From positions 1 through 32,345 of the forward strand of contig JAFVRJ010000006.1 in NCBI GenBank assembly GCA_017504305.1: 32,345 nucleotides of DNA, read 5' to 3'. Below, in pieces: positions 1 to 8,682 of the stretch (positions within the stretch are counted from its first letter, which is position 1; each line of letters begins with the position of its first letter). The notes under the pieces were generated by a model. The model searched no databases. It was not told the origin of the DNA and saw only the letters and a list, made by a program, of their open reading frames with translations. The translations under genes were made by a program, and so were the position numbers. Source of the stretch: Clostridia bacterium. GTDB taxonomy: Bacteria > Bacillota > Clostridia > Christensenellales > DTU072.

Positions 1-55
1 ACCCTCGACCTCTAGCGTGACAGGCTAGCGTTCTAACCATCTGAACTACCGGACC
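1..55 (-). tRNA. tRNA-Asp(GTC), 3' part cut off by window start
   Basis: Read on the minus strand, this begins with the acceptor strand GGTCCGG, then a D-arm (TAGTTCAGATGGTTAGAAC), then the anticodon stem-loop with loop CTGTCAC, giving anticodon GTC (Asp). The sequence runs out inside the T-arm (GAGGGT), so the 3' half and the CCA lie outside the window. It is the last visible gene of a three-tRNA cluster, 19 nt beyond the CAT tRNA. Confidence 0.93.
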
Positions 56-74
56 GCATATAATGCTATTTGTG

Positions 75-151
75 TGGTGGGCCTTCACGGACTCGAACCG
101 CGGACCAATCGGTTATGAGCCGACCGCTCTAACCAACTGAGCTAAAGGCCC
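75..151 (-). tRNA. tRNA with CAT anticodon (elongator Met or Ile2)
   Basis: The 77-nt minus-strand cloverleaf has acceptor GGGCCTT pairing with AAGGCCC, anticodon stem GTCGG/CCGAT, loop CTCATAA (anticodon CAT), a GGTTCGAGT T-loop and a genomically encoded CCA. A CAT anticodon of this non-initiator type is either elongator Met or the lysidine-modified Ile2 that reads AUA. The body resembles Firmicute Ile2 tRNAs, but I cannot separate the two by eye. Confidence 0.93.
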
Positions 152-176
152 ACACTAAAGTTCGTTTTGAAGGTAC

Positions 177-253
177 TGGTCGGGGTGAAGAGATTCGAAC
201 TCCCGACTTTCTGCTCCCAAAGCAGACGCGCTACCAAACTGCGCCACACCCCG
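177..253 (-). tRNA. tRNA-Pro(TGG)
   Basis: The 77-nt minus-strand cloverleaf has acceptor CGGGGTG pairing with CACCCCG, anticodon loop TTTGGGA (anticodon TGG, Pro), a GTTCGAATC T-loop and an encoded CCA. It is the promoter-proximal gene of the cluster Pro-(CAT)-Asp. Confidence 0.95.
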
Positions 254-282
254 AGGTGTCCAACACTCAACTGCGCCTTAAT

Positions 283-311
283 AATATACAATATCTAAAC
301 ATAGATGTCAA
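283..311 (-). promoter_or_regulatory. promoter of the tRNA cluster
   Basis: On the minus strand there is a perfect -35 TTGACA (306-311), a 17-nt spacer and -10 TATATT (283-288), about 30 nt before the tRNA-Pro. This is a near-consensus vegetative promoter, as expected for a stable-RNA operon. Confidence 0.85.
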
Positions 312-413
312 CGATTTTTTTTATTTTTCGTAAAAATTTTTAAGTTGGATTTTAATGTATTAAATACGTCGTTATGGCTTACCCAAAGAGCATGAAAAAA
401 TAAGGATATTATA

Positions 414-442
414 TTGATTTTATTATTCGAATATATTAAAAT
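414..442 (+). promoter_or_regulatory. promoter of the P-type ATPase gene
   Basis: -35 TTGATT (414-419), 17-nt spacer, -10 TAAAAT (437-442). The predicted transcript start near 449 coincides with a 7-bp inverted repeat ATGTGCG/CGCACAT (447-453 with 460-466), which would put a hairpin at the very 5' end of the mRNA. Confidence 0.65.
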
Positions 443-484
443 AAATATGTGCGCACACTCGCACATATAATAAGGGATACAGAA

Positions 485-3073
485 ATGAGTTTTTTCTATA
501 AAATTAAAAAAGCAATACTAAAGCTACTCGGCAAGGACGATACTATTCACGTTCGTGACGATAGTCAAAAACTTAAAAAAGCCGATCGTTACGATCCGAA
601 TATAAATATTGGTTTGACTGAAAGTCAATATGCAGAGCGTGTAGCTGATAAGTTAACCAATATTAAACCCATCAATCGCACTAAATCTTATACTCGCATT
701 GTTTTAGAAAACGTATTTAACTTCTGTAATACTGCTACTATCATTTTAGTCGCCCTTTTATTTATCGCGGGCGCGGGCATGTATACAGTTTCTTCAGTTA
801 TAGTCATACTTAACATTGCAATTGGTATTTGGCAAGAAATCAAAGCTAAACACAAGGTAGAAAAACTTTCGATGGTAATCGAAAACACCTGTGAAGTAAT
901 ACGAGACGGCGTACATAAAGTAATCAGCACCAAAGAAATAGGTCTTGACGACATTTATATCGTTCACGCAGGGCTACAGCTCCCCGTAGACAGTGTTATT
1001 AAAGACGGTGTTATCGAAGTTGATGAATCAATTTTGACCGGTGAATCAATCCCTGTTAAAAAAATTGCGGGTGATTACGTTCTTGCAGCAAGCGTTGTCG
1101 TATCCGGTGAAGCAATTTTGCGCGCCGACAAGGTCGGTAAAGATTGTTATATTGAAAACGTTGCTCGTGTTGCGCGTAGAGTTTCAAAGCCCCGCTCCAA
1201 CATCTTTAGCGTTTTAGACAAGATTATCAAAGGCATTTCGATAGCCCTTATCTTCCTCGCCGGATTATTATTAGCATCCATTTTGATAACAGGTGCCGAG
1301 AGTATATTCTTAATTGATTCAGGCGTAGATACCTCGTCTATAAGTCAATTCCAAAGCATCGTTATTACAATATCCGCTGCAATACTTGGCATGCTCCCTA
1401 TTGGCATGTTCTTGTTGACGTCTACGGCACTTGCAGCATCCACATTGAAGTTTGCAAAACGTAATACCCTACCTCAAGATCTATATAGTATCGAAATGAT
1501 CGCAATGGTTGATACTCTGTTGCTTGATAAGACCGGCACCATTACCGATGGTAAGCTCGAAATTGTCGAAACCAAAATGCTTACCAACGAAAAGATTAAA
1601 GTTGACGAGATATTTGCTACTATTGTTAATGCTACAAAGGATCAAAACAGTACTGCAACTGCAATAAGAGATCACTATTTGTACGCAAAAAATCTTGAGG
1701 TTAGCGATTGTACCGCATTTTCATCCGCTCGCAAGTTTAGCTCCGTAACCCTTACTAATGGTGTTAGCTATCTTATGGGTGCGCCCGATTTTATCGGCCG
1801 TGATAATGCAAACCTTGAAGAATTCGTTCAAGTCAATGCCGAACTTGGTCGCAGAACCCTTGCATTAATAGAATATCGTGGCGATATAGAAGATTTTGCT
1901 CCCGAAAAAGGTCGTTGTATTTGTGCTATTAGTTTAGAAGATAAACTACGTGGCGACGTAAAGGAAACTTTAGAGTGGTTTAGAGCGAACGACGTTGACA
2001 TCAAGATCATTAGCGGTGATAACCCTGTAACAGTAAGTCAAATAGCTACAAAAGCGGGCGTTTATAATGCAGAAAATTATCTTAACTGCAAAGATTTGAC
2101 CGATGAAGAATTGGAAGCTAAAGTGGAAACCACTACCATCTTTGGCAGAGTATCTCCCGAACAAAAACAAAAGATTGTAAATTTATTACAAGCTAAAGGT
2201 CGTGTTGTCGGCATGGTTGGCGACGGTGTTAACGACGTTCAAGCACTCAAAGAAGCAGATTGCTCTATTTCATTTGCTTCAGCAAACGAAGTTGCTCGTA
2301 ATATCTCGCGTATTATCCTTATGGATAATAACTTCAAAACCATACCATCTATAGTACAAGAAGGTCGACAAGTAATTTCGAACATCCAAAAGGTAAGCTC
2401 ACTATACATAATGAAGAATTTATTCGTTATGTTTATGGTATTAATGTTTACTATCTTGACCTTTGTAACCAAAGTAAACGCATACCCGTTTGATACAAAG
2501 CGCATGTTGCTTATAGAGTTCTTCGTAATTGGCGTACCGACCTTCTGTTTCGCTCTACAACCGAATAGAGCACGAGCCACGGACAAATTCCTATCAAACG
2601 TAATGAGAGCCAGCATCCCCTCCGCTATCGGCTTAATTACCGGTGTTCTTTTCGTGTTCGGAATGCTTGGTTGCTTCAGCGGGGACTTTACCTCGTTTGC
2701 AACCTATCAAAACGCTTCGACAGCAGCTATCGCTCTTGCTGCAGCCGGATTTGCCTGCTTAATACTTATATCAATGCCACCGGATTGGTTTAGGCTTGGA
2801 CTCATAATAATTATGCTTGGTGTTTCCGCCCTTGCACTTTGGGCCGATTACCATTACGCAGTACCCCTATTCGGCGATACTTTCTTAAATATCGACTGGT
2901 ACATACCCGCATATAACTGGTTGCTTATCGGTCTTTGCACTATAATAGCAATCGGCGTAACCATCTTGTTTAGATTCTTAATAAGCAAATTTAGCGAAAA
3001 ATACGGCGCTAAAACTTATGAGGTTTATACAAAAGTTATTTCCAAGTTAAGCTTTAAGAAAAATAAAAATTAA
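485..3073 (+). CDS. cation-translocating P-type ATPase (P2-like, possibly calcium)
   Basis: An 862-aa ATP-driven cation pump of the inner membrane. Visible signatures are the actuator TGES (residues 185-188), the phosphorylation motif DKTGT (D348) and the hinge GDGVND (579-584). About ten membrane segments follow the P2 layout: two pairs before the P domain and six at the C-terminus. The overall look is closest to the CtpE/PacL-type calcium-linked pumps. The fourth membrane helix reads LPIGM (304-308) where many calcium pumps have PEGL, so the usual M4 glutamate ligand is absent and the transported ion is uncertain. I chose the ATG at 485, which has AAGGG about 9 nt upstream, over an in-frame GTG at 449 that lies inside a 5' hairpin. 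No partner genes adjoin it; it converges on rel and shares a terminator with it. Confidence 0.9.
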   Translation: MSFFYKIKKAILKLLGKDDTIHVRDDSQKLKKADRYDPNINIGLTESQYAERVADKLTNIKPINRTKSYTRIVLENVFNFCNTATIILVALLFIAGAGMYTVSSVIVILNIAIGIWQEIKAKHKVEKLSMVIENTCEVIRDGVHKVISTKEIGLDDIYIVHAGLQLPVDSVIKDGVIEVDESILTGESIPVKKIAGDYVLAASVVVSGEAILRADKVGKDCYIENVARVARRVSKPRSNIFSVLDKIIKGISIALIFLAGLLLASILITGAESIFLIDSGVDTSSISQFQSIVITISAAILGMLPIGMFLLTSTALAASTLKFAKRNTLPQDLYSIEMIAMVDTLLLDKTGTITDGKLEIVETKMLTNEKIKVDEIFATIVNATKDQNSTATAIRDHYLYAKNLEVSDCTAFSSARKFSSVTLTNGVSYLMGAPDFIGRDNANLEEFVQVNAELGRRTLALIEYRGDIEDFAPEKGRCICAISLEDKLRGDVKETLEWFRANDVDIKIISGDNPVTVSQIATKAGVYNAENYLNCKDLTDEELEAKVETTTIFGRVSPEQKQKIVNLLQAKGRVVGMVGDGVNDVQALKEADCSISFASANEVARNISRIILMDNNFKTIPSIVQEGRQVISNIQKVSSLYIMKNLFVMFMVLMFTILTFVTKVNAYPFDTKRMLLIEFFVIGVPTFCFALQPNRARATDKFLSNVMRASIPSAIGLITGVLFVFGMLGCFSGDFTSFATYQNASTAAIALAAAGFACLILISMPPDWFRLGLIIIMLGVSALALWADYHYAVPLFGDTFLNIDWYIPAYNWLLIGLCTIIAIGVTILFRFLISKFSEKYGAKTYEVYTKVISKLSFKKNKN

Positions 3074-3078
3074 AAAAT

Positions 3079-3105
3079 AAAGGAGCCAAACGGCTCCTTA
3101 TTTTT
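3079..3105. terminator. bidirectional terminator between P-type ATPase and rel
   Basis: AAGGAGCC and GGCTCCTT form an 8-bp stem with an AAAC loop, A-rich on the left and T-rich on the right, so it can end transcription from both sides. The rel stop codon (3104-3106) lies in the T-rich tail. Confidence 0.85.
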
Positions 3106-5284
3106 AACAACGTTTTATAGAAATTGTTTCGGGTAAAGACTCGATTTTCTTAATAATATAATCCAATTCATCTGCGGATTTTATTTCAAGAGTAATATTG
3201 ATAAGTGCAATTCCTTTATTGACACGCATATCAACTGAAGTCATATATATTCCTTGGTTAGATATCATCGGTAATATGCTTGTCGCAAGGCCTGTGCGGT
3301 CTACACACTCGATAAGGAGTCTTGCCTTGAACATGCTTGCATCAGAGTTTTCCGCCCACGTAGCGGGCAATAAACGCTCCACTTCCATATTTTTAATATT
3401 AGGGCAATCCTTTCGATGGATTGATACACCGGCGCCTCTCATAGCATAGCCGACAATCTCATCACCCGGGACGGGCGAACAACATTGAGAAATCTTAACC
3501 AAAAAGTCGTCGTAACCGGCAACTACGATTCCGCTTGTGCCACGCTTTTTAGAAACTGATACTTTTGGAGGCTCTGTTTGAGGCGTAGTTAGGCTTTCAA
3601 CGTTCTGTTTGAGTATTTGTGACTTACGATAGCGGTCTATTAGTTTTAAAAGAATTTGGCCCGTTTTAAGCGCTCCAAACCCTATTGCGCCATAGAGGTC
3701 GTCGATAGACGATAAGGAATATCTTTTTAGTACCTCTTGTAAGTCGTCGTCTTGAGCCGCGAGCAACGCCCAATCAAATCCCTTGCGTTTAGCTTCCTTT
3801 TCCAACATATCGCGACCGATTTTGATATTTTCGGCGGCAAGTTCCTTTTTGAAGAATGCTCTGATTTTTGCTTTAGCTTGCGATGAGACAACAAATTTCA
3901 ACCAATCGCGCGAAGGTCCTTTACCTGCATTTGAGGTAATAATCTCAACGACGTCTCCGGTATTAAGTTGAGAGTTTAGCGGTATCATTTTATTGTTGAC
4001 ACGCGCGCCTATACACTTATTACCTACAGCGCTGTGAACTTTATAAGCAAAGTCTACAGGGGTAGAGCCAACGGGCAAGTCAAATACTTCACCTTTAGGT
4101 GAAAATACGTATATTTCATCTATAACCAAGCTGTTTTTAAAGGTGTTGAGGTACTCTTTACTGTCGTTGATATCTTCTTCCGACTCCATTACCTCACGAA
4201 CCCAGCTTAATTTTTTGTCAAGATCGGAGTCCGGAGCACCGGACGTCTTCCCCTCTTTATACTTCCAGTGCGCAGCAATACCAAACTCTGCAATACGGTT
4301 CATCTCGTGCGTTCTGATTTGGATTTCAAAGATTTGACCAAAATTACTTACGACCGTAGTATGCAATGATTGATAGAGGTTAGGTTTAGGCATGGCTATA
4401 TAATCCTTAAACCTACCGGGGACCGGCTTCCACATAGAGTGAATAATGCCTAAAACGGTATAGCACTCCTTAACGTCGTCCACGATAACGCGAACCGCTA
4501 TCAAATCATAGATTTGATCAAGGGTCTTATTTTGATTAACCATCTTTTTGTGGATGGAATAAAAATGCTTCGGCCTACCTTTAATTTCCGCCTTAATATT
4601 TACGCTATCAAGCTCCTCTTTGATTTCGTCGGCAATCCTCTTTACGTATTGCATACGCTCTTGGCGTTTCATATCAAGTTGATTGGCAAGATAAGTATAT
4701 TGCTCGGGGTAAAGATACTTCATCGAAAGATCTTCGAGCTCGCATTTAACTTGAGAAATACCAAGTCTTGCCGACATAGGAGCGTATATATCTAACGTTT
4801 CTTGAGCAATACGCTTTTGTTTTTCAGGTGGCAAGCTGTCAAGGGTGCGCATATTGTGCAAGCGATCGGCGAGTTTAATAAACAAAACGCGCAAATCCTT
4901 TGAAATAGCGAAGAATAGTTTTCTTAAGTTTTCGGCTTGTTCTTCCTCTTTTGAGTTGAATTTGTACTTTAATTTGGATAATTTGGTAACCGATTCGACC
5001 AAATAATAGATTTCATCACCAAACTTTTTCTTAAGATCTTGCCCATCACACTCGGTATCCTCAATAACGTCGTGCAATAATGCCGCAGATATACAAGCAA
5101 CGTCCATGCCAAGATCGACAAGAGTGCTTGCCGATGCTATAGGATGATTAATATAAGGCTCACCAGATGAACGAAGTTGACCTTCGTGCCACTTGGTAGC
5201 GTACTCTAAGGAATATTTTATTAAACTAAAATCTCCTTCGGAGTAGACGGATTTACATTTTTTTAGAAAGTCTTGCGAGATCAT
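3104..5284 (-). CDS. rel: bifunctional (p)ppGpp synthetase/hydrolase Rel
   Basis: A 726-aa cytosolic stringent-response enzyme that makes pppGpp from GTP/GDP and ATP and hydrolyses it back. Domain order: HD hydrolase with H47, H71-D72 (HDVIEDT) and D140/N144 intact; synthetase with the basic RFKD loop (291-294), the charge type found in bifunctional enzymes; TGS domain (about 388-450); a conserved-cysteine domain with CCSPVPGDE; and a C-terminal ACT domain. Length and order are normal for a Firmicute long Rel. Its ATG overlaps the recJ TGA as ATGA, and a purine-rich GGGGGCGG just before it in the recJ end can serve as ribosome binding site, so translation is probably coupled to recJ. It is the last gene of the secD-secF-recJ-rel run. 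Confidence 0.97.
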   Translation of the reverse strand: MISQDFLKKCKSVYSEGDFSLIKYSLEYATKWHEGQLRSSGEPYINHPIASASTLVDLGMDVACISAALLHDVIEDTECDGQDLKKKFGDEIYYLVESVTKLSKLKYKFNSKEEEQAENLRKLFFAISKDLRVLFIKLADRLHNMRTLDSLPPEKQKRIAQETLDIYAPMSARLGISQVKCELEDLSMKYLYPEQYTYLANQLDMKRQERMQYVKRIADEIKEELDSVNIKAEIKGRPKHFYSIHKKMVNQNKTLDQIYDLIAVRVIVDDVKECYTVLGIIHSMWKPVPGRFKDYIAMPKPNLYQSLHTTVVSNFGQIFEIQIRTHEMNRIAEFGIAAHWKYKEGKTSGAPDSDLDKKLSWVREVMESEEDINDSKEYLNTFKNSLVIDEIYVFSPKGEVFDLPVGSTPVDFAYKVHSAVGNKCIGARVNNKMIPLNSQLNTGDVVEIITSNAGKGPSRDWLKFVVSSQAKAKIRAFFKKELAAENIKIGRDMLEKEAKRKGFDWALLAAQDDDLQEVLKRYSLSSIDDLYGAIGFGALKTGQILLKLIDRYRKSQILKQNVESLTTPQTEPPKVSVSKKRGTSGIVVAGYDDFLVKISQCCSPVPGDEIVGYAMRGAGVSIHRKDCPNIKNMEVERLLPATWAENSDASMFKARLLIECVDRTGLATSILPMISNQGIYMTSVDMRVNKGIALINITLEIKSADELDYIIKKIESLPETISIKRC

Positions 5285-7569
5285 AATCCGCCCCCTGCCA
5301 ATTTGAGGATATTTGATAAAGATAAATCTTTTTTACCTGCACTAAAACGCAATATGCCATTATCAACGTAAACGATATCAAGCTCCAAAAGTACGTAATA
5401 CGCAAGACAGAACTCCGTATAATCATATGAGTAGCCGTTAAGTGAGCATTTATAATAAACGTTGGAAAGATTGTCAATTAAACAATCTTTATATTCATGG
5501 CGAAGTGAGTTATATAGTTTAATTAAGCTATTGCGATCGGGTAATTTATCAATAATGTTGATATTAAGGGCATTGTTATGAACGATAATTTCTGCTGAAA
5601 CCGCTTTTTCTAATGCTTCAACGTAATTTTGAGGTGGATTATCGTAAACTTCGATATTGGAATAGTAGTCGAAATTTTCAATCCCACGCGGTGCAAGCAA
5701 TATGGCGTTATATGGATTTGTGCCAACAACTTTATTCAGAACGCGCACGTAATTAGGATGCCTATCAATTAACTTTTTATAAGTATCTTTGGACCAACAT
5801 ACGAGCAATCTACCAAAAATTTCATCCGGAGCTGAACGAACGTGCTTTTTTACTTCGTCCGTGGGTTTAATTGAATATCTTTCAGCAACACTCAATAAAA
5901 TATCGGTATCCGAAGGTATTACCTCGTTTAAAACCATATCTTTATAGGTGCATCTTACAGTTTCTTTACCCATAAATACGTCTTTATCAGGGTTAAAGAA
6001 TATGGTTTTTCTCATTGGAGCACGCAAAATCTCTAACTTTTCATACTCATTAAAGGCAATTAACTCAACTTGCGGAGCGATAACGCATTTTACATGATTA
6101 AGCCTTTTGATGCGCTCAAAATTCATTTGAGTGCATTCTGCTGAAAAAGTAGGTTTAGGATTACCCATACCAAAAGGCTCAAGGCGTTTAAGTTGATTAA
6201 CAAAGGTCAAATTAATATCTCTTAAATCGACTTGAGCATCGCTTGCATGAGAAGGACGGAATAAATCATCAGAGTAATTATCTCTAATGTATTGATTAGA
6301 AACACTTAAAAATTCGTTAAGCTTATTGGGCTCGATGCTTAAACCGGCCGCCATAGCATGACCACCGAATTGTATTACGGTATCTTTTGAGTATGACAAA
6401 ACCTCGTGTATATTGATACCCGATATACTACGGCAAGAACCTTTATAAATATCGTTTTTTGTTGTAAACAATACGGTCGGACGTCTAAATTCTTCTGCAA
6501 TCTTTGCAGCGGCTATACCAATAACACCGCCCTCCCAGTCTTCTTTATGAAGCACGATAATGCGATTATTTACCAAATCATAATCCAAAAGAAGTTCACG
6601 AGCTTCGGCAATTGTTTGCGAACACAAGGTTTGACGTGTACGGTTTTCCGTTTCCAATTCTTGAGCTAATAAATCAGCCTCATAAGGATTATCACCTATA
6701 ATGAGCTTAAGGGATTTTTCAGCGTTACTCAACCTACCGGAAGCATTAAGTCTTGGAGCAAGCTTGAACGCGACGTCGCCAGACGATACTTGTTGCCCTA
6801 CTCTATGCCCACTTACTTTAAGCAAAGACTTGATGCCCGTTCTAACTGAAGTTGAAGATAAAATCTTCAATCCTTCAATTGCAATGATGCGGTTATCGCC
6901 GATAAGCGGAACAAGGTCTGCTATAGTAGAAATTGCGCAAATATCTAAATACTGTTCAGCGTATCTATCACCATATAACGCGCGTATAAGCATATAAGCT
7001 ACGCCACAACCGCAAAGCTCGGGAGCAACTTCTTGTATTTTAGGATTAACTATGATGCAATCAGGGAGTATATCACCGGGCTCGTGGTGATCGGTAACAA
7101 TTATCGAGACTCCTAACTCGTTGCAAAGCTTAACTTCCTCTACCGAGCCAATACCGCAGTCTACGGTAACAATAAGCGTTGGTTTGTAGGTTTCAATTGC
7201 ACGCCTTAAGGAGGACTCCGAAAGACCGTAACCATCTTCAACGCGCGTGGGTATAAATACGGAAATATCTGCTCCATGTTCGGATAAGGCAAGATTAAGA
7301 ATTGCACTTGCTCCTATTCCATCACAATCGTAGTCGCCAAACACCAAAATCTTACCGTCGTTTACGTGATGGTTGATGATTTCAACAGCTTCACTCATGC
7401 CTTTTAATACAAATGGATCGGAAAGCTTGTTTAGAGACGGTTCTAAAAACTCTTTAAGCTTACTTTCAGTGTCAAAACCGCGTTTGACAAGAAGGCCGGT
7501 AATGATTTCATTTAAACCGACTTTCTCCGAAAGTGCTCTAATTTTGTTTTTAGTTACGATATTTTCCAT
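5281..7569 (-). CDS. recJ: single-stranded-DNA exonuclease RecJ
   Basis: A 762-aa DHH-family 5'-3' single-strand exonuclease for recombination and repair. The DHH-family motifs are present: DYDCDG (79-84), VDCGI (D137), TDHH (160-162), IADLVPL near 217, and the DHHA1 motif GGHAMAAG (402-409). The protein runs about 200 residues past the usual core; this extension is seen in Firmicute RecJ and I cannot assign its fold. I place the start at the ATG at 7569. An in-frame start at 7596 would lie in the loop of the secF terminator. No clear Shine-Dalgarno precedes 7569, so the start is the least certain part. The position between a terminator and rel, with no convincing promoter, suggests expression by readthrough from secDF. 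Confidence 0.93.
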   Translation of the reverse strand: MENIVTKNKIRALSEKVGLNEIITGLLVKRGFDTESKLKEFLEPSLNKLSDPFVLKGMSEAVEIINHHVNDGKILVFGDYDCDGIGASAILNLALSEHGADISVFIPTRVEDGYGLSESSLRRAIETYKPTLIVTVDCGIGSVEEVKLCNELGVSIIVTDHHEPGDILPDCIIVNPKIQEVAPELCGCGVAYMLIRALYGDRYAEQYLDICAISTIADLVPLIGDNRIIAIEGLKILSSTSVRTGIKSLLKVSGHRVGQQVSSGDVAFKLAPRLNASGRLSNAEKSLKLIIGDNPYEADLLAQELETENRTRQTLCSQTIAEARELLLDYDLVNNRIIVLHKEDWEGGVIGIAAAKIAEEFRRPTVLFTTKNDIYKGSCRSISGINIHEVLSYSKDTVIQFGGHAMAAGLSIEPNKLNEFLSVSNQYIRDNYSDDLFRPSHASDAQVDLRDINLTFVNQLKRLEPFGMGNPKPTFSAECTQMNFERIKRLNHVKCVIAPQVELIAFNEYEKLEILRAPMRKTIFFNPDKDVFMGKETVRCTYKDMVLNEVIPSDTDILLSVAERYSIKPTDEVKKHVRSAPDEIFGRLLVCWSKDTYKKLIDRHPNYVRVLNKVVGTNPYNAILLAPRGIENFDYYSNIEVYDNPPQNYVEALEKAVSAEIIVHNNALNINIIDKLPDRNSLIKLYNSLRHEYKDCLIDNLSNVYYKCSLNGYSYDYTEFCLAYYVLLELDIVYVDNGILRFSAGKKDLSLSNILKLAGGGL

Positions 7570-7581
7570 ACTTATATAATC

Positions 7582-7605
7582 AAAAAAAGCCCGCAAGCGA
7601 GCTTT
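7582..7605 (-). terminator. intrinsic terminator after secF
   Basis: On the minus strand AAAGCTCG pairs with CGGGCTTT (one G-U pair) across a CTTG loop and is followed by a T-run. It begins about 18 nt after the secF stop and ends 12 nt before the recJ start, so it should reduce rather than abolish recJ-rel expression. Confidence 0.8.
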
Positions 7606-7622
7606 CTTTGGTGATTATGTGA

Positions 7623-8681
7623 TTATCTTCTTGCTTTCGCAGCTTTTTTCGCCTTCTTTTGGCTCTTAATTCTTGCGTCCATCATGAGACCCCAAATGCT
7701 GGGAGCTACTAATAGCGAGCTGTATAGACCTGATGCAACACCGAATATAATCGGTAATGAGAAGTCGGTCAAGGACTTGATACCCCAGGAAGCGAGAATA
7801 GTTATAGTTAATAATGTCGTGAAGCTCGAAAGGAACGCTCTAACTAAACACTCACTTACAGATTGATTTACAAGGCTTGTAACGTCGATTCTGCCGTTTG
7901 GTCCAATTTCCTTTCTATGCTCTCTGATACGGTCGAAAATAAGAATGGTATTGTTGATGGAGTAAGCAACAATCGTGATAAGACCTGCGATTAAAGAGCT
8001 GTTGATTTGGATACGGAATATAATAACCAAAGCAAGCATAACGATGATGTCGTTCAATTGCGTGCAAAGTGCTGCGATACCACTGAAGAAGTCGAAACGG
8101 ATAGCCGTATAGATAAGCATCAAAATCATTGCAACGCCAACTGCTAATAACGCCTTATTGATCAAATCCTTACTTGCGGTAGCGTTGATCATTTCAGCAC
8201 CTGCTTTAACGGTTGCATCGGGATATTTTGCTTTAAATGCTAAAACAACGTCTTCTTCTATCTTATTGTTGATAGCAATCATTTCTTCGGTTTTGCTTTC
8301 TACGTTATAGTCAGCTCTAATACCGGTTTCTTTATTAAGAATACTGTTAGGATAACGTACGACGATAGCGTTAGTTCCGGAGTTTTGATCGGTACTAACT
8401 TCAGCGCCGTGGTTTTCAACAACTTCTTTAATAAGATTAATACTATCTTCTCGATTTGCGCCTTGGATATCTGCACCGTTGACTTCAACTGTAAGAACGG
8501 TACCACCTTTAAAGTCGATACCAATATTAGCAAAACCATCGTATTGGTTATTGCTGCTACTATATACAGAACCACATACCAATGCAATAAATATAATTGC
8601 TATAGGAAGAATAAACCAATAATATGCGTTTTGGAATACTTTTAATTGATTAAGTTTGGGGAGCTTTAAAGTCTTTTTCAT
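7623..8681 (-). CDS. secF: protein translocase subunit SecF
   Basis: A 352-aa membrane component of the SecDF complex, which uses the proton gradient to pull exported proteins across the membrane after SecA has pushed them. Visible are one N-terminal membrane helix (about 20-40), the GIDFKGG motif at the start of the periplasmic-type domain, then five C-terminal helices carrying the family motif NNTILIFDRIREHR. It starts 1 nt beyond the secD stop and uses GAGGAGGG located in the end of secD as its ribosome binding site, so the two are coupled. Separate SecD and SecF genes, as here, are common in clostridia, while Bacillus has a fused SecDF. Confidence 0.96.
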   Translation of the reverse strand: MKKTLKLPKLNQLKVFQNAYYWFILPIAIIFIALVCGSVYSSSNNQYDGFANIGIDFKGGTVLTVEVNGADIQGANREDSINLIKEVVENHGAEVSTDQNSGTNAIVVRYPNSILNKETGIRADYNVESKTEEMIAINNKIEEDVVLAFKAKYPDATVKAGAEMINATASKDLINKALLAVGVAMILMLIYTAIRFDFFSGIAALCTQLNDIIVMLALVIIFRIQINSSLIAGLITIVAYSINNTILIFDRIREHRKEIGPNGRIDVTSLVNQSVSECLVRAFLSSFTTLLTITILASWGIKSLTDFSLPIIFGVASGLYSSLLVAPSIWGLMMDARIKSQKKAKKAAKARR

Positions 8682-8682
8682 A

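Noticed and set aside
449..484. GTG start giving a 12-residue longer P-type ATPase
   Set aside because: The GTG lies within the predicted 5' hairpin at the transcript start and lacks a ribosome binding site, while the ATG at 485 has AAGGG upstream.
5253..5477. Minus-strand frame of 74 codons across the recJ/rel junction
   Set aside because: It is an out-of-frame shadow of the recJ C-terminus.
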